Positions 16,490 through 25,072 are shown, numbered from the stretch's first letter. The stretch is DNA of 31,540 bases from UBA5109 sp964606735 (GCA_964606735.1 CAZSHI010000028.1:1-31540); one strand, 5' to 3'. Program-made: numbers and translations. The notes: a model not told the origin generated them from the letters alone.

Positions 16490-18922
16490 CTATTCAGCAA
16501 CAATTCTCAGCAGCTGCTCATAATCGGTCAGGCCCAAGAAGATTTTCTCAATACCATCCTGCTTGAGCGTTCGCATACCATCCTTGAGAGCCTGCGCCTT
16601 CATATCTTCCAGACTGGCTTTTCTGTAGATCATGGTCTGAAGCTCATGCGTGCCCACCAGTAACTCATGCACACCGGTACGACCACGGTATCCGGTACCA
16701 CCACATTTATCACAGCCAACGGCCCTTTTGAGTTCAACTTCTTCGGTGTTGATGCCCAGGTCGGCAAATTGTTCCCGACCATACTGGTCGATCAGATGAT
16801 TCAATTCCTTTTCATCAGGCTTGTAGGATTCTTTACAATCACCACAGAGAGTTCGCATCAGTCGCTGGGCTAGAACCCCGAGCAGGGCATCAGAAAAGTT
16901 AACCGGGTCGAGTCCCAGATCCAGCAGACGGGTGATGGTTTCTGGCGCGGAATTGGTATGCAGGGTGGATAAGACAAGGTGACCCGTGAGGGATGCCTCA
17001 ATACCGATATGGGCAGTTTCATGGTCACGCATCTCACCAATAAGAATCACATCAGGGTCAGCACGCAGGAAGGCACGCATGGCTGCAGCGAAGGTAAAAC
17101 CGATCTTTGGCTGCATCTGTACCTGCTGTAAACCAGGCTGGGTTATCTCTACCGGGTCCTCTGCAGTCCATATCTTGGTTTCCGGTTGGTTGATATAACC
17201 CAGCACGGCGTGCAGTGTTGTGGTTTTACCGGAACCAGTCGGACCAACAACCAGTAGCAAACCGTGGGGATGCTTGGACAGCTCGATGACATGCTCATAA
17301 TTGCGTTTGCTGAGATTCAGTTTTTCCAGTGGCAAGGCGCTTCCTGCTGCAAGTATACGCAATACCGCACTTTCGCCATTTACGGTGGGAACGGTGGCAA
17401 CACGTAGTTCCAACGTGCGCCCCCTGATTTTAAGCTTGCACTTACCATCCTGAGGCAGACGTCGCTCAGAAATATCCAGGCGAGATATAACCTTGATACG
17501 GGCTAGCAGTGCGCCAGCATGCTCGGCAGGTACCTTGAGCAGTTCCCGGCAAATCCCGTCAACCCTCACCCGAACGATACAGGGTGTCTTGTCCTTGCCA
17601 GGCTCAATATGAATATCCGAACCACCAAGCTTATCACTCTCAATGATGATACGGTTGACCAGCTGGATAATACCGGAGGTTTCCGCGGCACTTTCCGCAT
17701 CGCCGTCATCAGCTTCCTCTTCAATTTCAATACCGCCCTCACCTTCGAGGTTCTTGAAGACATCATCAAAGCCTTCCTCATCATCTTCCTCAACCTTGCC
17801 ACCGAGGTATTGCAGAATATGCTCAGGCAGACCAACCCGGAAGATATAGTTGCGGGCATTCAAAATGCCCTGAATTTCCATGATTTTCTGGTAATCGCTG
17901 GGGTTACTTAACAGGATCACTACTTCCTCTTTACTGCCTGACACCGGCAACCAGAGGTTATTGCGTAAATAGGAGGTGCCGATATTTTCCATAAGATCGG
18001 TAGGCAGGGTCAGTTCCGCGTCGAACTTCATATAGGGCACGCGATAGTACAATTCGAGCGATTTGCCGATTTCATCAGCTCCAATCTTGTAATCTTCCAT
18101 CAACATTTTAGTGACGGTGCCGCCGTACAGAGAAACGCCCTTCTCTATGTCATCCAGATCCTTGCTGCTGATTTTGCCCTGCTGCACCAGATAGTCGTAT
18201 GGGCCCTGCGTGCTCTGGAATTCCGAGCGGAACTGTTTTGCCAGCAGATTGGCGAACATGCTTGCATGCTTTAAATCTTCCTTGGTAAAGACATCGTCTT
18301 CCTTGAGCTTGATGAGCTGAATGACACCCAGAAGAATGTCATCCTTGATGGGGACCACCAGCATGGATTTGAAAAACAGGCCCTGCGACTCGCTGAAGCG
18401 CTTGTCCCATTGCAGACGCGGATGAATATCTTCCAGTGCTTGGGCATCATACACATCCTTGACCAGGATCGGCCGCTGACTCAGCGCAACATAACCGGCC
18501 AGTGAAGTCGGACTGAAGGGCACCCGGATTTCGATATCCTCGCCCTGGTCGGAACCAATGCCTCCCTTGAAACTGGCAACGATCTCCTTGCCATTATCAA
18601 CACTCTGGTAAATGGTAAACAGTTTGGCTTTGAACAGATCGAGGATGGTCCCTTCAATCTGCTTCATGGACTTCTTGAGGTTCTTGGAAAACTTCAGGCT
18701 TTTATGNNNNNNNNNNNNNNNNNNNNNNNNNNNNNNNNNNNNNNNNNNNNNNNNNNNNNNNNNNNNNNNNNNNNNNNNNNNNNNNNNNNNNNNNNNNNNN
18801 NNNNNNTTCAGGCTTTTATGAATGGTGGCAAGATTTCTAACGAAATCATCCTCAGCACCAGACTTCGGTTTCTGAGTGGAATCCGCTTCATTTTGCTTGT
18901 CCGCAGCTACATTACTTTCCAT
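16490..18922 (-). CDS. GAF-domain GspE/PilB-family secretion ATPase (contains assembly gap)
   Basis: A type II/IV secretion-type ATPase. If the spurious-looking gap and one copy of the flanking duplication are removed, the protein is 772 residues (numbering below). Residues about 50-195 resemble a GAF sensor domain (LAGYVALSQRPILVKDV, VVPIKDDILLGVIQLIK). About 203-335 is a degenerate T2SSE N-terminal/MshEN-like region. An acidic linker spans about 339-377. The ATPase follows, with GSDIHIEP, Walker A GPTGSGKTT (522-530), Walker B DVILIGEMRD (586-595), His-box STLHTNSA, and zinc-type cysteines C655, C658, C699 and C702. No other pilus or secretion genes adjoin, so the partner machine is unknown. 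Start is ATG 18922 without a clear ribosome site. Confidence 0.88.
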   Translation of the reverse strand: MESNVAADKQNEADSTQKPKSGAEDDFVRNLATIHKSLXXXXXXXXXXXXXXXXXXXXXXXXXXXXXXXXXXHKSLKFSKNLKKSMKQIEGTILDLFKAKLFTIYQSVDNGKEIVASFKGGIGSDQGEDIEIRVPFSPTSLAGYVALSQRPILVKDVYDAQALEDIHPRLQWDKRFSESQGLFFKSMLVVPIKDDILLGVIQLIKLKEDDVFTKEDLKHASMFANLLAKQFRSEFQSTQGPYDYLVQQGKISSKDLDDIEKGVSLYGGTVTKMLMEDYKIGADEIGKSLELYYRVPYMKFDAELTLPTDLMENIGTSYLRNNLWLPVSGSKEEVVILLSNPSDYQKIMEIQGILNARNYIFRVGLPEHILQYLGGKVEEDDEEGFDDVFKNLEGEGGIEIEEEADDGDAESAAETSGIIQLVNRIIIESDKLGGSDIHIEPGKDKTPCIVRVRVDGICRELLKVPAEHAGALLARIKVISRLDISERRLPQDGKCKLKIRGRTLELRVATVPTVNGESAVLRILAAGSALPLEKLNLSKRNYEHVIELSKHPHGLLLVVGPTGSGKTTTLHAVLGYINQPETKIWTAEDPVEITQPGLQQVQMQPKIGFTFAAAMRAFLRADPDVILIGEMRDHETAHIGIEASLTGHLVLSTLHTNSAPETITRLLDLGLDPVNFSDALLGVLAQRLMRTLCGDCKESYKPDEKELNHLIDQYGREQFADLGINTEEVELKRAVGCDKCGGTGYRGRTGVHELLVGTHELQTMIYRKASLEDMKAQALKDGMRTLKQDGIEKIFLGLTDYEQLLRIVAE
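18707..18806. other. Assembly gap of 100 N flanked by an identical 14-mer
   Basis: Exactly 100 undetermined bases. The 14 nt before it (18693-18706, TTCAGGCTTTTATG) are repeated immediately after it (18807-18820). This is the pattern left when two contigs that share an end are joined with a default-size gap. Confidence 0.97.
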
Positions 18923-19005
18923 TTTGTTTCAAAAGTTTACGCTGTTTTATTACGGTTTATGTTAACATTTTGCCACTATTGTAAGCATAAGTATGCCCCT
19001 ACGCC

Positions 19006-19854
19006 ATGCTTTTAAGAAATCAACAAGGCCTGCTCACAAGAGCTTTAAAAATACTTTGGCGTTTTTGCATTCTCCTTTGCTGGGATGCAACAGCTACGCT
19101 TGCCTCTGAGTACCCGGTGTTAAGTGCTAATGACAAGGCCTGGATAGGCCAGCAGATTTTCAACAACGAATGTGCTGCAAAATTTGTGTGTTTAAGTAGC
19201 TGGAACGCCAGCGAAGCATTTCCCTCGATGGGTATCGGACATTTTATCTGGTATAGCGAAGGGCAAGAAGAAATTTTTGAAGAAAGTTTTCCAGAACTGC
19301 TACATTATTTAGTCTCTCAGGACATTGAAGTTCCCGCCTGGATTACTGATACAAATTTCAAAGCCCCCTGGCAAAACCGGGATGAGTTTCTGAGCGAAGT
19401 AGAGGGACCACGTTTACAAGCATTGCGTGAACTACTCGCCAGCACCATGGCGGAACAGACAGAATTTATCATCCTGCGTTTCGAAACTGCATTAGATAAG
19501 ATACTTGCCGCCTCCTCACCGCAGGAGCAAGTGGAAATTGAAGAAAAGTTTTTCGCTATTGCAAACGCACATGCACCATTTGGACTGTATGCCTTGATTG
19601 ATTACGTGAATTTCAAGGGCGAAGGCATCTCCGATGATGAACGATATGCAGGCCAGGGCTGGGGACTGTTGCAGGTTTTGCAGCAGATGCCGGCTGATAA
19701 TTCGACACTGACCGCTTTTGTCGATGCTGCCAGGCACACCTTGCAGCAACGGGTTGCCAATGCCCCAGCTCAACGCAATGAAACACAGTGGCTGGCAGGC
19801 TGGATGAAACGCCTCGACACCTATTTGCCCCCTCTTTCTGGCCAGGAGCGCTAG
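19006..19854 (+). CDS. Exported protein of unknown function with lysozyme-like signature
   Basis: A 282-residue protein with a basic then hydrophobic N-terminus (residues about 15-34, ending TLASEYP), suggesting export. The distinctive part is residues 49-95: QQIFNNEC, then L..WN.SE.F, SMGIGHFIWY and FEESFP. I know this combination from conserved hypothetical proteins of Pseudomonas relatives. The order of a helix-ending glutamate (E55) followed by GIGH (76-79) recalls phage T4 lysozyme, where the catalytic E11 is followed by GIGH at 28-31; the spacing here is four residues longer. C56 and C62 could form a disulfide. A cell-wall hydrolase role is inference. The stop abuts the hisC start as TAGATG, and the hisC ribosome site lies inside this gene, so the two are translationally linked. 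Confidence 0.78.
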   Translation: MLLRNQQGLLTRALKILWRFCILLCWDATATLASEYPVLSANDKAWIGQQIFNNECAAKFVCLSSWNASEAFPSMGIGHFIWYSEGQEEIFEESFPELLHYLVSQDIEVPAWITDTNFKAPWQNRDEFLSEVEGPRLQALRELLASTMAEQTEFIILRFETALDKILAASSPQEQVEIEEKFFAIANAHAPFGLYALIDYVNFKGEGISDDERYAGQGWGLLQVLQQMPADNSTLTAFVDAARHTLQQRVANAPAQRNETQWLAGWMKRLDTYLPPLSGQER

Positions 19855-20928
19855 ATGGCTTACGAACGAAACAATATTCAGGAATTGTCCGCCTATATCC
19901 CGGGAGAGCAGCCCGAGAATGGCAAGGTGATCAAACTGAATACCAATGAAAATCCTTTCCCGCCAGGACCAGCAGTGGAAAAAGTACTGGGCAGTTTGCA
20001 GGCAAGCGCATTAAGACGTTATCCACCACCGACCGCAAAAGGGCTGCGCGAGAGTATTGCACACTTGCATGGTGTCGCTGATGAACAGGTCATCGTCACC
20101 AATGGCGGTGATGAGCTATTACGCCTGGCAATTACATGCTTTGTGGAAATCGATGAGGCAATTGCCGTAGTCGAACCCACCTACACACTCTATGAAACTC
20201 TGGCAAAGACGCATGGTTGCGGCTTTATCCAGTTTCACCTTGAAGAAGACTGGTCACTGCCACAGAAGCTGGCCGAGAATCTAAATAGCAGTGGGGCGAA
20301 ACTGTGCCTCATCCCGAATCCGCATGCCCCTTCTGGTACACTGACCGACGCTGCCAGTTTGAGTGCGCTGGCACAAGAGTTTGAAGGCATCCTGCTGATT
20401 GATGAGGCCTATGTCGATTTTGTTGATCCACAACTCAAACACGACTGCATTGCATTGCTCTCGCATTGTGACAGAGTGCTGCTCCTGCGAACATTCAGCA
20501 AGGGGTATTCCCTGGCTGGCCTGCGCATTGCCTATGGACTGGGTTCCAGAGCACTGATTGATCCGCTCTATAAAACCAAGGACTCATACAACACGGATTA
20601 CATCGCCCAAAAACTTGCCCAGGCTGCCCTAGAAGATCAGGACTATGCGAGAGGTTCCTGGTCTTTTGTCATTGAACAGCGCCGACTCTTGCAGAAAAGC
20701 CTTGAAGCAATGGGTTTTTCCTGTGTTGACAGTCAAAGCAATTTTCTTCTGGTCAGCATGCCATCCCAGCTCAATGCACAAAAGCTTTATCTGGATCTCA
20801 AAGCAAAGGATATTCTGGTACGTTATTTTGCACAGCCCAGATTGGATAACAAATTACGAATTTCTGTCGGCACGGCCGACGAAAACAAAAAACTCATCGA
20901 TACTATCAGGCAGCTGCTTGATCAATAA
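19855..20928 (+). CDS. hisC: Histidinol-phosphate aminotransferase
   Basis: A PLP-dependent class II-type aminotransferase of 357 residues that converts imidazole-acetol phosphate and glutamate to histidinol phosphate in histidine synthesis. Visible marks are KLNTNENPFPPGP (27-39), RRYPPPTAKGLR, TNGGDELL (82-89), IDEAYVDF (182-189) and the PLP lysine K216 in TFSKGYSLAGLR. The usual NPNNPTG loop reads NPHAPSG (155-161), which keeps the key proline and glycine. No other his genes adjoin. Close paralogues act on aromatic amino acids, so strict histidine specificity is probable rather than proven. The start ATG 19855 follows directly on the upstream stop, with CAGGAG at 19843-19848 as the ribosome site. 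Confidence 0.88.
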   Translation: MAYERNNIQELSAYIPGEQPENGKVIKLNTNENPFPPGPAVEKVLGSLQASALRRYPPPTAKGLRESIAHLHGVADEQVIVTNGGDELLRLAITCFVEIDEAIAVVEPTYTLYETLAKTHGCGFIQFHLEEDWSLPQKLAENLNSSGAKLCLIPNPHAPSGTLTDAASLSALAQEFEGILLIDEAYVDFVDPQLKHDCIALLSHCDRVLLLRTFSKGYSLAGLRIAYGLGSRALIDPLYKTKDSYNTDYIAQKLAQAALEDQDYARGSWSFVIEQRRLLQKSLEAMGFSCVDSQSNFLLVSMPSQLNAQKLYLDLKAKDILVRYFAQPRLDNKLRISVGTADENKKLIDTIRQLLDQ

Positions 20929-20934
20929 GTAATC

Positions 20935-21222
20935 TTGACTAAAAAGAAACGCAAACTTAGCAAGAAAAACCGCAATACGATATCCGGCCTGCTGGTCGGA
21001 GTAGCATCGCTTTATGCCGTCAGTACCTATATGGAAGTCCCGCAGCAGGAATTAAACCGCTTCCTGCTGTCGACCATCCTGTTCTTTGTTTTCATTCTGG
21101 TTCTGGCAGGACTAGCAATCACTATCCTGAAATTATTGGGCAGAGCCAGAGAGCGTATTGAAGATAGCATCCAAGAGCACGATAGCCAGACTACAGAAGA
21201 TCAGGAAAAAGATCGGCAATAA
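20935..21222 (+). CDS. Small two-helix membrane protein with TTG start
   Basis: A 95-residue protein with a very basic start (TKKKRKLSKKN), two hydrophobic segments at about residues 17-33 and 43-68, and an acidic, polar tail (SIQEHDSQTTEDQEKD). By the positive-inside rule both termini should be cytoplasmic, giving a hairpin in the inner membrane. The start must be TTG 20935 unless translation begins at the internal ATG near codon 33, which would remove the first helix; the frame is closed by the hisC stop three codons upstream. It follows hisC by 6 nt and is likely coupled to it. Its last 22 nt overlap the convergent rimI gene. Function is unknown. Confidence 0.65.
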   Translation: MTKKKRKLSKKNRNTISGLLVGVASLYAVSTYMEVPQQELNRFLLSTILFFVFILVLAGLAITILKLLGRARERIEDSIQEHDSQTTEDQEKDRQ

Positions 21223-21659
21223 AGCAGCGCATCTTCACGCCCGTTGCTGGCTGGATAATAGGCCTTGCGTACAGCAAGTTTGTTAAAGCCCTGCTTTTCA
21301 TAAAGCCTAATGGCTGCTGCATTGGAAGCCCTGACCTCCAACAGCATCTGCTGGCTGTTTCTGGATTGCACCAACAGCATTAGCTGCTGCAGGAATGACG
21401 TGCCCAGCCCCTCACCCTGCCGCTTTTTCAGCACAGAAATATTCAGCAAGTGGGATTCATCCAGTACGAAATGCACGACTGCATAGGCGAGAATAAGACC
21501 GCTGTGTCTGTCACACAACACAAAAGACTCATCCATTGACGAATTCAGTGAATCAATAATGTTGCCAGGCTTCCAAGGAAACTCACTAGCATTGCTCACC
21601 AGCCTTATGACCTCAGCGAGATCATCCTCGTGCATTTCACGCAGATCACATTCATCCAT
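21201..21659 (-). CDS. rimI: Ribosomal-protein-alanine N-acetyltransferase (RimI type)
   Basis: A 152-residue GNAT-fold enzyme. RimI acetylates the N-terminal alanine of ribosomal protein S18 using acetyl-CoA. The acetyl-CoA-binding motif A reads ISVLKKRQGEGLGTSFLQ (about 73-90), with the Q/R-x-x-G-x-G pattern as QGEGLG. LEVRASNAAAIRLYEKQGF and the terminal YYPASNGREDALLY are specific to the RimI group. Start ATG 21659 lies 5 nt after the stop of the upstream holD-like gene, matching the holD-rimI order of E. coli. Relatives such as TsaB-linked acetyltransferases cannot be wholly excluded. The 3' end overlaps the small membrane protein gene by 22 nt. Confidence 0.9.
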   Translation of the reverse strand: MDECDLREMHEDDLAEVIRLVSNASEFPWKPGNIIDSLNSSMDESFVLCDRHSGLILAYAVVHFVLDESHLLNISVLKKRQGEGLGTSFLQQLMLLVQSRNSQQMLLEVRASNAAAIRLYEKQGFNKLAVRKAYYPASNGREDALLYCRSFS

Positions 21660-21664
21660 GCCGG

Positions 21665-22390
21665 CTAGAACTGACCAGCACGTGTCCGTAATGTGGCCCA
21701 GGTTTCACGCTTGAGTTCATGCATTTTGAGCATTTCATCCAGGCTACGACAGACCAGAAACTCACCATCAATCTGCTGCCTGAAGTCTTCTAGCAAATCG
21801 GCGATATTACTCCCCAGCAAGAGCAGATGGGAAAAACTGGCATCCTCGTGCAGCTGTGAAAGGTAGGTATTCAGGGCAGCCCGGGCTGCGGCCTCACTCT
21901 TGTCCAGAAAGGTCGCTTCACTGAAGGGCCAGCGAAATGCCTTGGTAGTGAAATCCAGCACATCAGGTTGCAATTTCAGGGCCCGGCACAGATTGCTGAA
22001 CAGGCGCTTCTGGGCGCTGTTAAGCGTGCCTGTATCCTGCACATAGGGCAGCGAAACCAGAACCAGTAATTCATCGCTGGCCCGTATGAAGGAAAGCTGA
22101 AATCTGATTTCTGATGCAAATTGGGCGCTGGCTTCTGGAGACTCTCGCTCTAGGCTGGCAGGCTTGCTGGCTTTTTCAGCACTTTGCACACTCAACCTGG
22201 CAGCAGCTAATGCCGAAGTTGACGCAATACTCTCGCCTTCAGCAGGCTTGGGCTGGTCCGCTGGTTCAGTCTGTGTTTCTTCCTGCAACTTAACTAACAC
22301 GGATGCAGCAGCTCCCTGCAGTTGCTGGAGGGGGAAATAGGATTGGATTCCCATGCGCTGCAGATATGCTTGTCTTAAAATTTCATTCAT
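21665..22390 (-). CDS. Probable divergent DNA polymerase III psi subunit (HolD-like)
   Basis: A 241-residue protein. The N-terminus (LRQAYLQRMGIQSYFPLQQL) resembles the start of E. coli psi, where QLQQLGITQWSLRRP is the part that links the clamp loader to chi and SSB. Residues about 30-80 are a low-complexity Ala/Ser/Glu-rich linker absent from E. coli psi (137 residues). The C-terminal domain has beta-strand-rich LLVLVSLPYVQD and LLLLGSNIADLL segments with FRWPFSEATFLD between them, plausible for the psi fold. The strongest argument is context: the gene lies directly before rimI, as holD does in E. coli and many gammaproteobacteria. Sequence similarity alone would not be enough. It starts at ATG 22390, divergent from dinB with 106 nt between. 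Confidence 0.6.
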   Translation of the reverse strand: MNEILRQAYLQRMGIQSYFPLQQLQGAAASVLVKLQEETQTEPADQPKPAEGESIASTSALAAARLSVQSAEKASKPASLERESPEASAQFASEIRFQLSFIRASDELLVLVSLPYVQDTGTLNSAQKRLFSNLCRALKLQPDVLDFTTKAFRWPFSEATFLDKSEAAARAALNTYLSQLHEDASFSHLLLLGSNIADLLEDFRQQIDGEFLVCRSLDEMLKMHELKRETWATLRTRAGQF

Positions 22391-22496
22391 TGCGCTTAAC
22401 TGTTAGCCGAAGTGATATCGCGGCAGTGGACTTGTCTTGAAGAAGTACCCAGCGTCATAATGCCTCAAGCTCATAATCAGAACAAGCCGAAGACCC

Positions 22497-23570
22497 ATGA
22501 ACCGGAAAATCATTCACTGCGATTGCGATTGTTTTTTTGCCGCTATCGAAATCCGTGATGATCCATCCCTGCAGGGACTGCCAGTAGCCGTCGGCGGAGA
22601 CCCCGGCAAACGCGGTGTCATAGCGACCTGCAACTATGAAGCCAGAAAATTTGGTATCCATTCAGCCATGGCTTCAGCGACGGCCAAACGCATGTGCCCC
22701 GACCTGATCATCATTCCACCCAGCAAGGACAAATACAGCACAGCCTCCAAACAAATTCATGCCATCTTCAGGGACTACACCGGGCTGATAGAACCCCTTT
22801 CACTCGATGAAGCCTTTCTGGATGTCAGTCAGAGTGACAAATGCCAGGGTAGCGCCACCCTGATGGCCCGCGAAATCCGCCAGCGGGTCAAGGATGAACT
22901 CCACATTACCCTGTCTGCGGGTATTGCACCCAACAAGTTCCTGGCCAAAATTGCCAGTGACTGGAATAAGCCTGATGGGCAGTTTGTCGTAAGGCCAGAT
23001 CAGGTGGAAGACTTTGTTGCCGGTTTGCCGGTTCGTAAAATTTTCGGGGTTGGTAAAGTTACGGCAGAAAAAATGCAACGCATTGGCATCAATACCTGCA
23101 GGGATCTGCAGGCCCTCTCCAAAAGTGAACTAAGTCAGGAGTTCGGCAGTTTTGGTGAACGCCTTTATCAGCTCTCACGCGGCCTGGATGATCGTCCTGT
23201 GGTAAGCAGCCACCCGCGTAAATCGATCAGTGTTGAACACACCTATGACCAGGACCTGCCCAGCGTCGAGCATTGTCTGGCTGAACTCCCCGATTTGCAC
23301 GACAAACTGCTCAAACGTATGCATGCTAGCAGGCAGGACATCAATATCGCCAAACTCTTTGTTAAACTTAAATTCAATGATTTTATTTCTACCACAGTAG
23401 AACAATCGGCGCAGGAACTGGATATGCATCTTTTCCAACAACTCTGCCAGACAGGCTACAGCCGTGGCGACAAACCAGTGCGCCTGTTGGGACTCGGTAT
23501 CCGTTTGCGTGAAGCACTGGACTATTACCAGTTATCCCTTGATATCGACCAATACAGAACTGCCCGCTAA
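22497..23570 (+). CDS. dinB: DNA polymerase IV (Y family)
   Basis: A 357-residue translesion polymerase close to E. coli DinB (351). Catalytic metal ligands are D9 in HCDCDCFF and D104-E105 in SLDEAFLD; the steric-gate residue is F14 and D11 corresponds to E. coli D10. GVGKVTAEKMQRIGI is the helix-hairpin-helix of the thumb, and SVEHTYDQDL begins the little-finger domain. Near the C-terminus YQLSLDI contains a beta-clamp-binding QLSLxx motif, analogous to QLVLGL in E. coli. I could find no CTG-N10-CAG LexA box in the 106 nt upstream, so SOS control is not supported. greB starts 1 nt after its stop. Confidence 0.95.
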   Translation: MNRKIIHCDCDCFFAAIEIRDDPSLQGLPVAVGGDPGKRGVIATCNYEARKFGIHSAMASATAKRMCPDLIIIPPSKDKYSTASKQIHAIFRDYTGLIEPLSLDEAFLDVSQSDKCQGSATLMAREIRQRVKDELHITLSAGIAPNKFLAKIASDWNKPDGQFVVRPDQVEDFVAGLPVRKIFGVGKVTAEKMQRIGINTCRDLQALSKSELSQEFGSFGERLYQLSRGLDDRPVVSSHPRKSISVEHTYDQDLPSVEHCLAELPDLHDKLLKRMHASRQDINIAKLFVKLKFNDFISTTVEQSAQELDMHLFQQLCQTGYSRGDKPVRLLGLGIRLREALDYYQLSLDIDQYRTAR

Positions 23571-23571
23571 A

Positions 23572-24075
23572 ATGTCGCGCTATCGCCCCCCCGCTGCCGC
23601 TGTCTCCAATTACATAACACCCGAGGGCGAACAGGCCCTGAGTGAGGAACTTGAATACCTCTGGCGTACTGAACGCCCACAGGTCACGCAACAGGTCTCC
23701 GATGCTGCAGCTCTCGGCGATCGTTCCGAGAATGCCGAATATATTTACGGAAAGAAGCGCCTGAGGGAAATTGATCGGCGGGTTCGTTTCCTTCGCAAAC
23801 GACTGGAGGTGCTCAAGGTGGTGGACCAGTTACCAAACAATCAGGACAAAATTTACTTTGGCGCCTGGGTGGAACTGATGGATGAAGATGAAAAGTGCCT
23901 GAAACTGCGGCTGGTCGGTCCGGATGAAATCAATCCGAAGCTGAATTACATCAGTATTGACTCACCCCTGGGTAAAGTACTGCTCGGCAAGCAACTGGAC
24001 GATGAATTCAATTTCATCAGCCCGTCCGGAAAGAAACGCTACTGCATAGAAAAAATTGACTACAAGCAACCCTGA
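23572..24075 (+). CDS. greB: Transcription elongation factor GreB
   Basis: A 167-residue factor that enters the RNA polymerase secondary channel and stimulates transcript cleavage to rescue backtracked complexes. The N-terminal coiled coil runs from about residue 18 to 85, with acidic tip residues D50 and E53 in LGDRSENAEY. GreB rather than GreA is indicated by YLWRTERPQVT, KKRLREIDRRVRFL and the C-terminal YFGAWVEL and ISIDSPLGKVLLG segments. ATG 23572 comes one base after the dinB TAA and suggests translational coupling; the frame extends further upstream inside dinB but the family N-terminus fits this ATG. Its last 20 nt overlap the start of the AraC-type regulator gene. Confidence 0.95.
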   Translation: MSRYRPPAAAVSNYITPEGEQALSEELEYLWRTERPQVTQQVSDAAALGDRSENAEYIYGKKRLREIDRRVRFLRKRLEVLKVVDQLPNNQDKIYFGAWVELMDEDEKCLKLRLVGPDEINPKLNYISIDSPLGKVLLGKQLDDEFNFISPSGKKRYCIEKIDYKQP

Positions 24076-25072
24076 CAAAGACATCCTGCATGTCTCCCTT
24101 ATCGGTTACAAGAAGGTACTCGGCACCAGTATTACCATTCCCATGGAAATGCTGAATGCCGCTGACCTGATTGCGCGTATTCACCATCCGAAGACCCCTA
24201 AACTTGAATTGCAGGTGGCCAATCTAGATCGGGGAGATATACAGCTCAATGCTGGATTGCAGATACGCTGCAAACAGAGCTATAGCAAGCTCCATCACAC
24301 CGATCTGCTGATTTTACCGGCCATGTGGGGAAATCCCTTGGGAGTGGTAAAAAAATATCCCGAATTTCTCAGCTGGTTGCGACAGACTGCCAGCCAGGAT
24401 TGCATCATCTGTGCGGTGGGTACCGGCTCCTATTTTCTTGCGGAAGCCGGACTGTTAAATGGTCTGGTAGCAACCACACACTGGTATTACTTCGACCAGT
24501 TCGAAAAAAAATACCCCCGTGTGCAACTTAAACGCGAACGCTTCATCACCAAGTCAGGGAATATTTACTGTACTGGCAGCGTAAACTCTGTGCGCGATGT
24601 CATGCTGCATATCATCCAGCAGCATTATGACGAAAAGATCGCCAATCTGGTCTCCAGCCATTTCACCCATGAGCTTAAACTGTCCTATACCACCACCTTC
24701 CTTAATACCCCTGGCCACAATTTTCACGATGATGAACTCATCATCAGCCTGCAGGAACACATGCACCGTGATTTCAATACGAACCTGGACATGAAAAAAC
24801 TTGGCGACAGCTTTGACCTTAGCCAGCGCAGCCTCAATCGCCGCTTTAAAAAGGCAACGGGGCTGAGTCCAGTGCAATACCTGCAGCAGATCAGACTGGA
24901 TAAAGCCAAGGAACTACTAAAAACCACTAACCTCAACATCGCCGAAGTTGCAGACCAGGTGGGCTATTCTGACAACGCCTATTTTTCAGCCCTGTTCAAA
25001 CGGCAGATTTCCCTCTCACCCGGCGAATATCGTCGCCTGGTGAGAAAGAAAATCTTCAAGTTGGATATTTAG
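24056..25072 (+). CDS. AraC-family regulator with GATase1/DJ-1-like sensor domain (GlxA type)
   Basis: A 338-residue transcription factor. Residues about 10-190 form a DJ-1/PfpI-like domain with LLILPAMWG and CAVGTGSYFLAEAGLLNG followed by ATTHW, all typical of GlxA-type regulators, in which this domain binds a small ligand rather than acting as an enzyme. The C-terminal AraC/XylS domain has two helix-turn-helix motifs: LDMKKLGDSFDLSQRSLNRRFKKATG and NIAEVADQVGYSDNAYFSALFKR. The start is TTG 24056, inside the end of greB; the next in-frame ATG (PMEML) would remove conserved strands. The target is unknown; relatives often control amine or betaine catabolism, but no such genes are adjacent. It converges on hpf with a 3-nt overlap. 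Confidence 0.88.
   Translation: MTTSNPDKDILHVSLIGYKKVLGTSITIPMEMLNAADLIARIHHPKTPKLELQVANLDRGDIQLNAGLQIRCKQSYSKLHHTDLLILPAMWGNPLGVVKKYPEFLSWLRQTASQDCIICAVGTGSYFLAEAGLLNGLVATTHWYYFDQFEKKYPRVQLKRERFITKSGNIYCTGSVNSVRDVMLHIIQQHYDEKIANLVSSHFTHELKLSYTTTFLNTPGHNFHDDELIISLQEHMHRDFNTNLDMKKLGDSFDLSQRSLNRRFKKATGLSPVQYLQQIRLDKAKELLKTTNLNIAEVADQVGYSDNAYFSALFKRQISLSPGEYRRLVRKKIFKLDI

Noticed and set aside
22391..22496. Possible SOS (LexA) operator upstream of dinB.
   Set aside because: No CTG-N10-CAG or near match was found in the divergent spacer.
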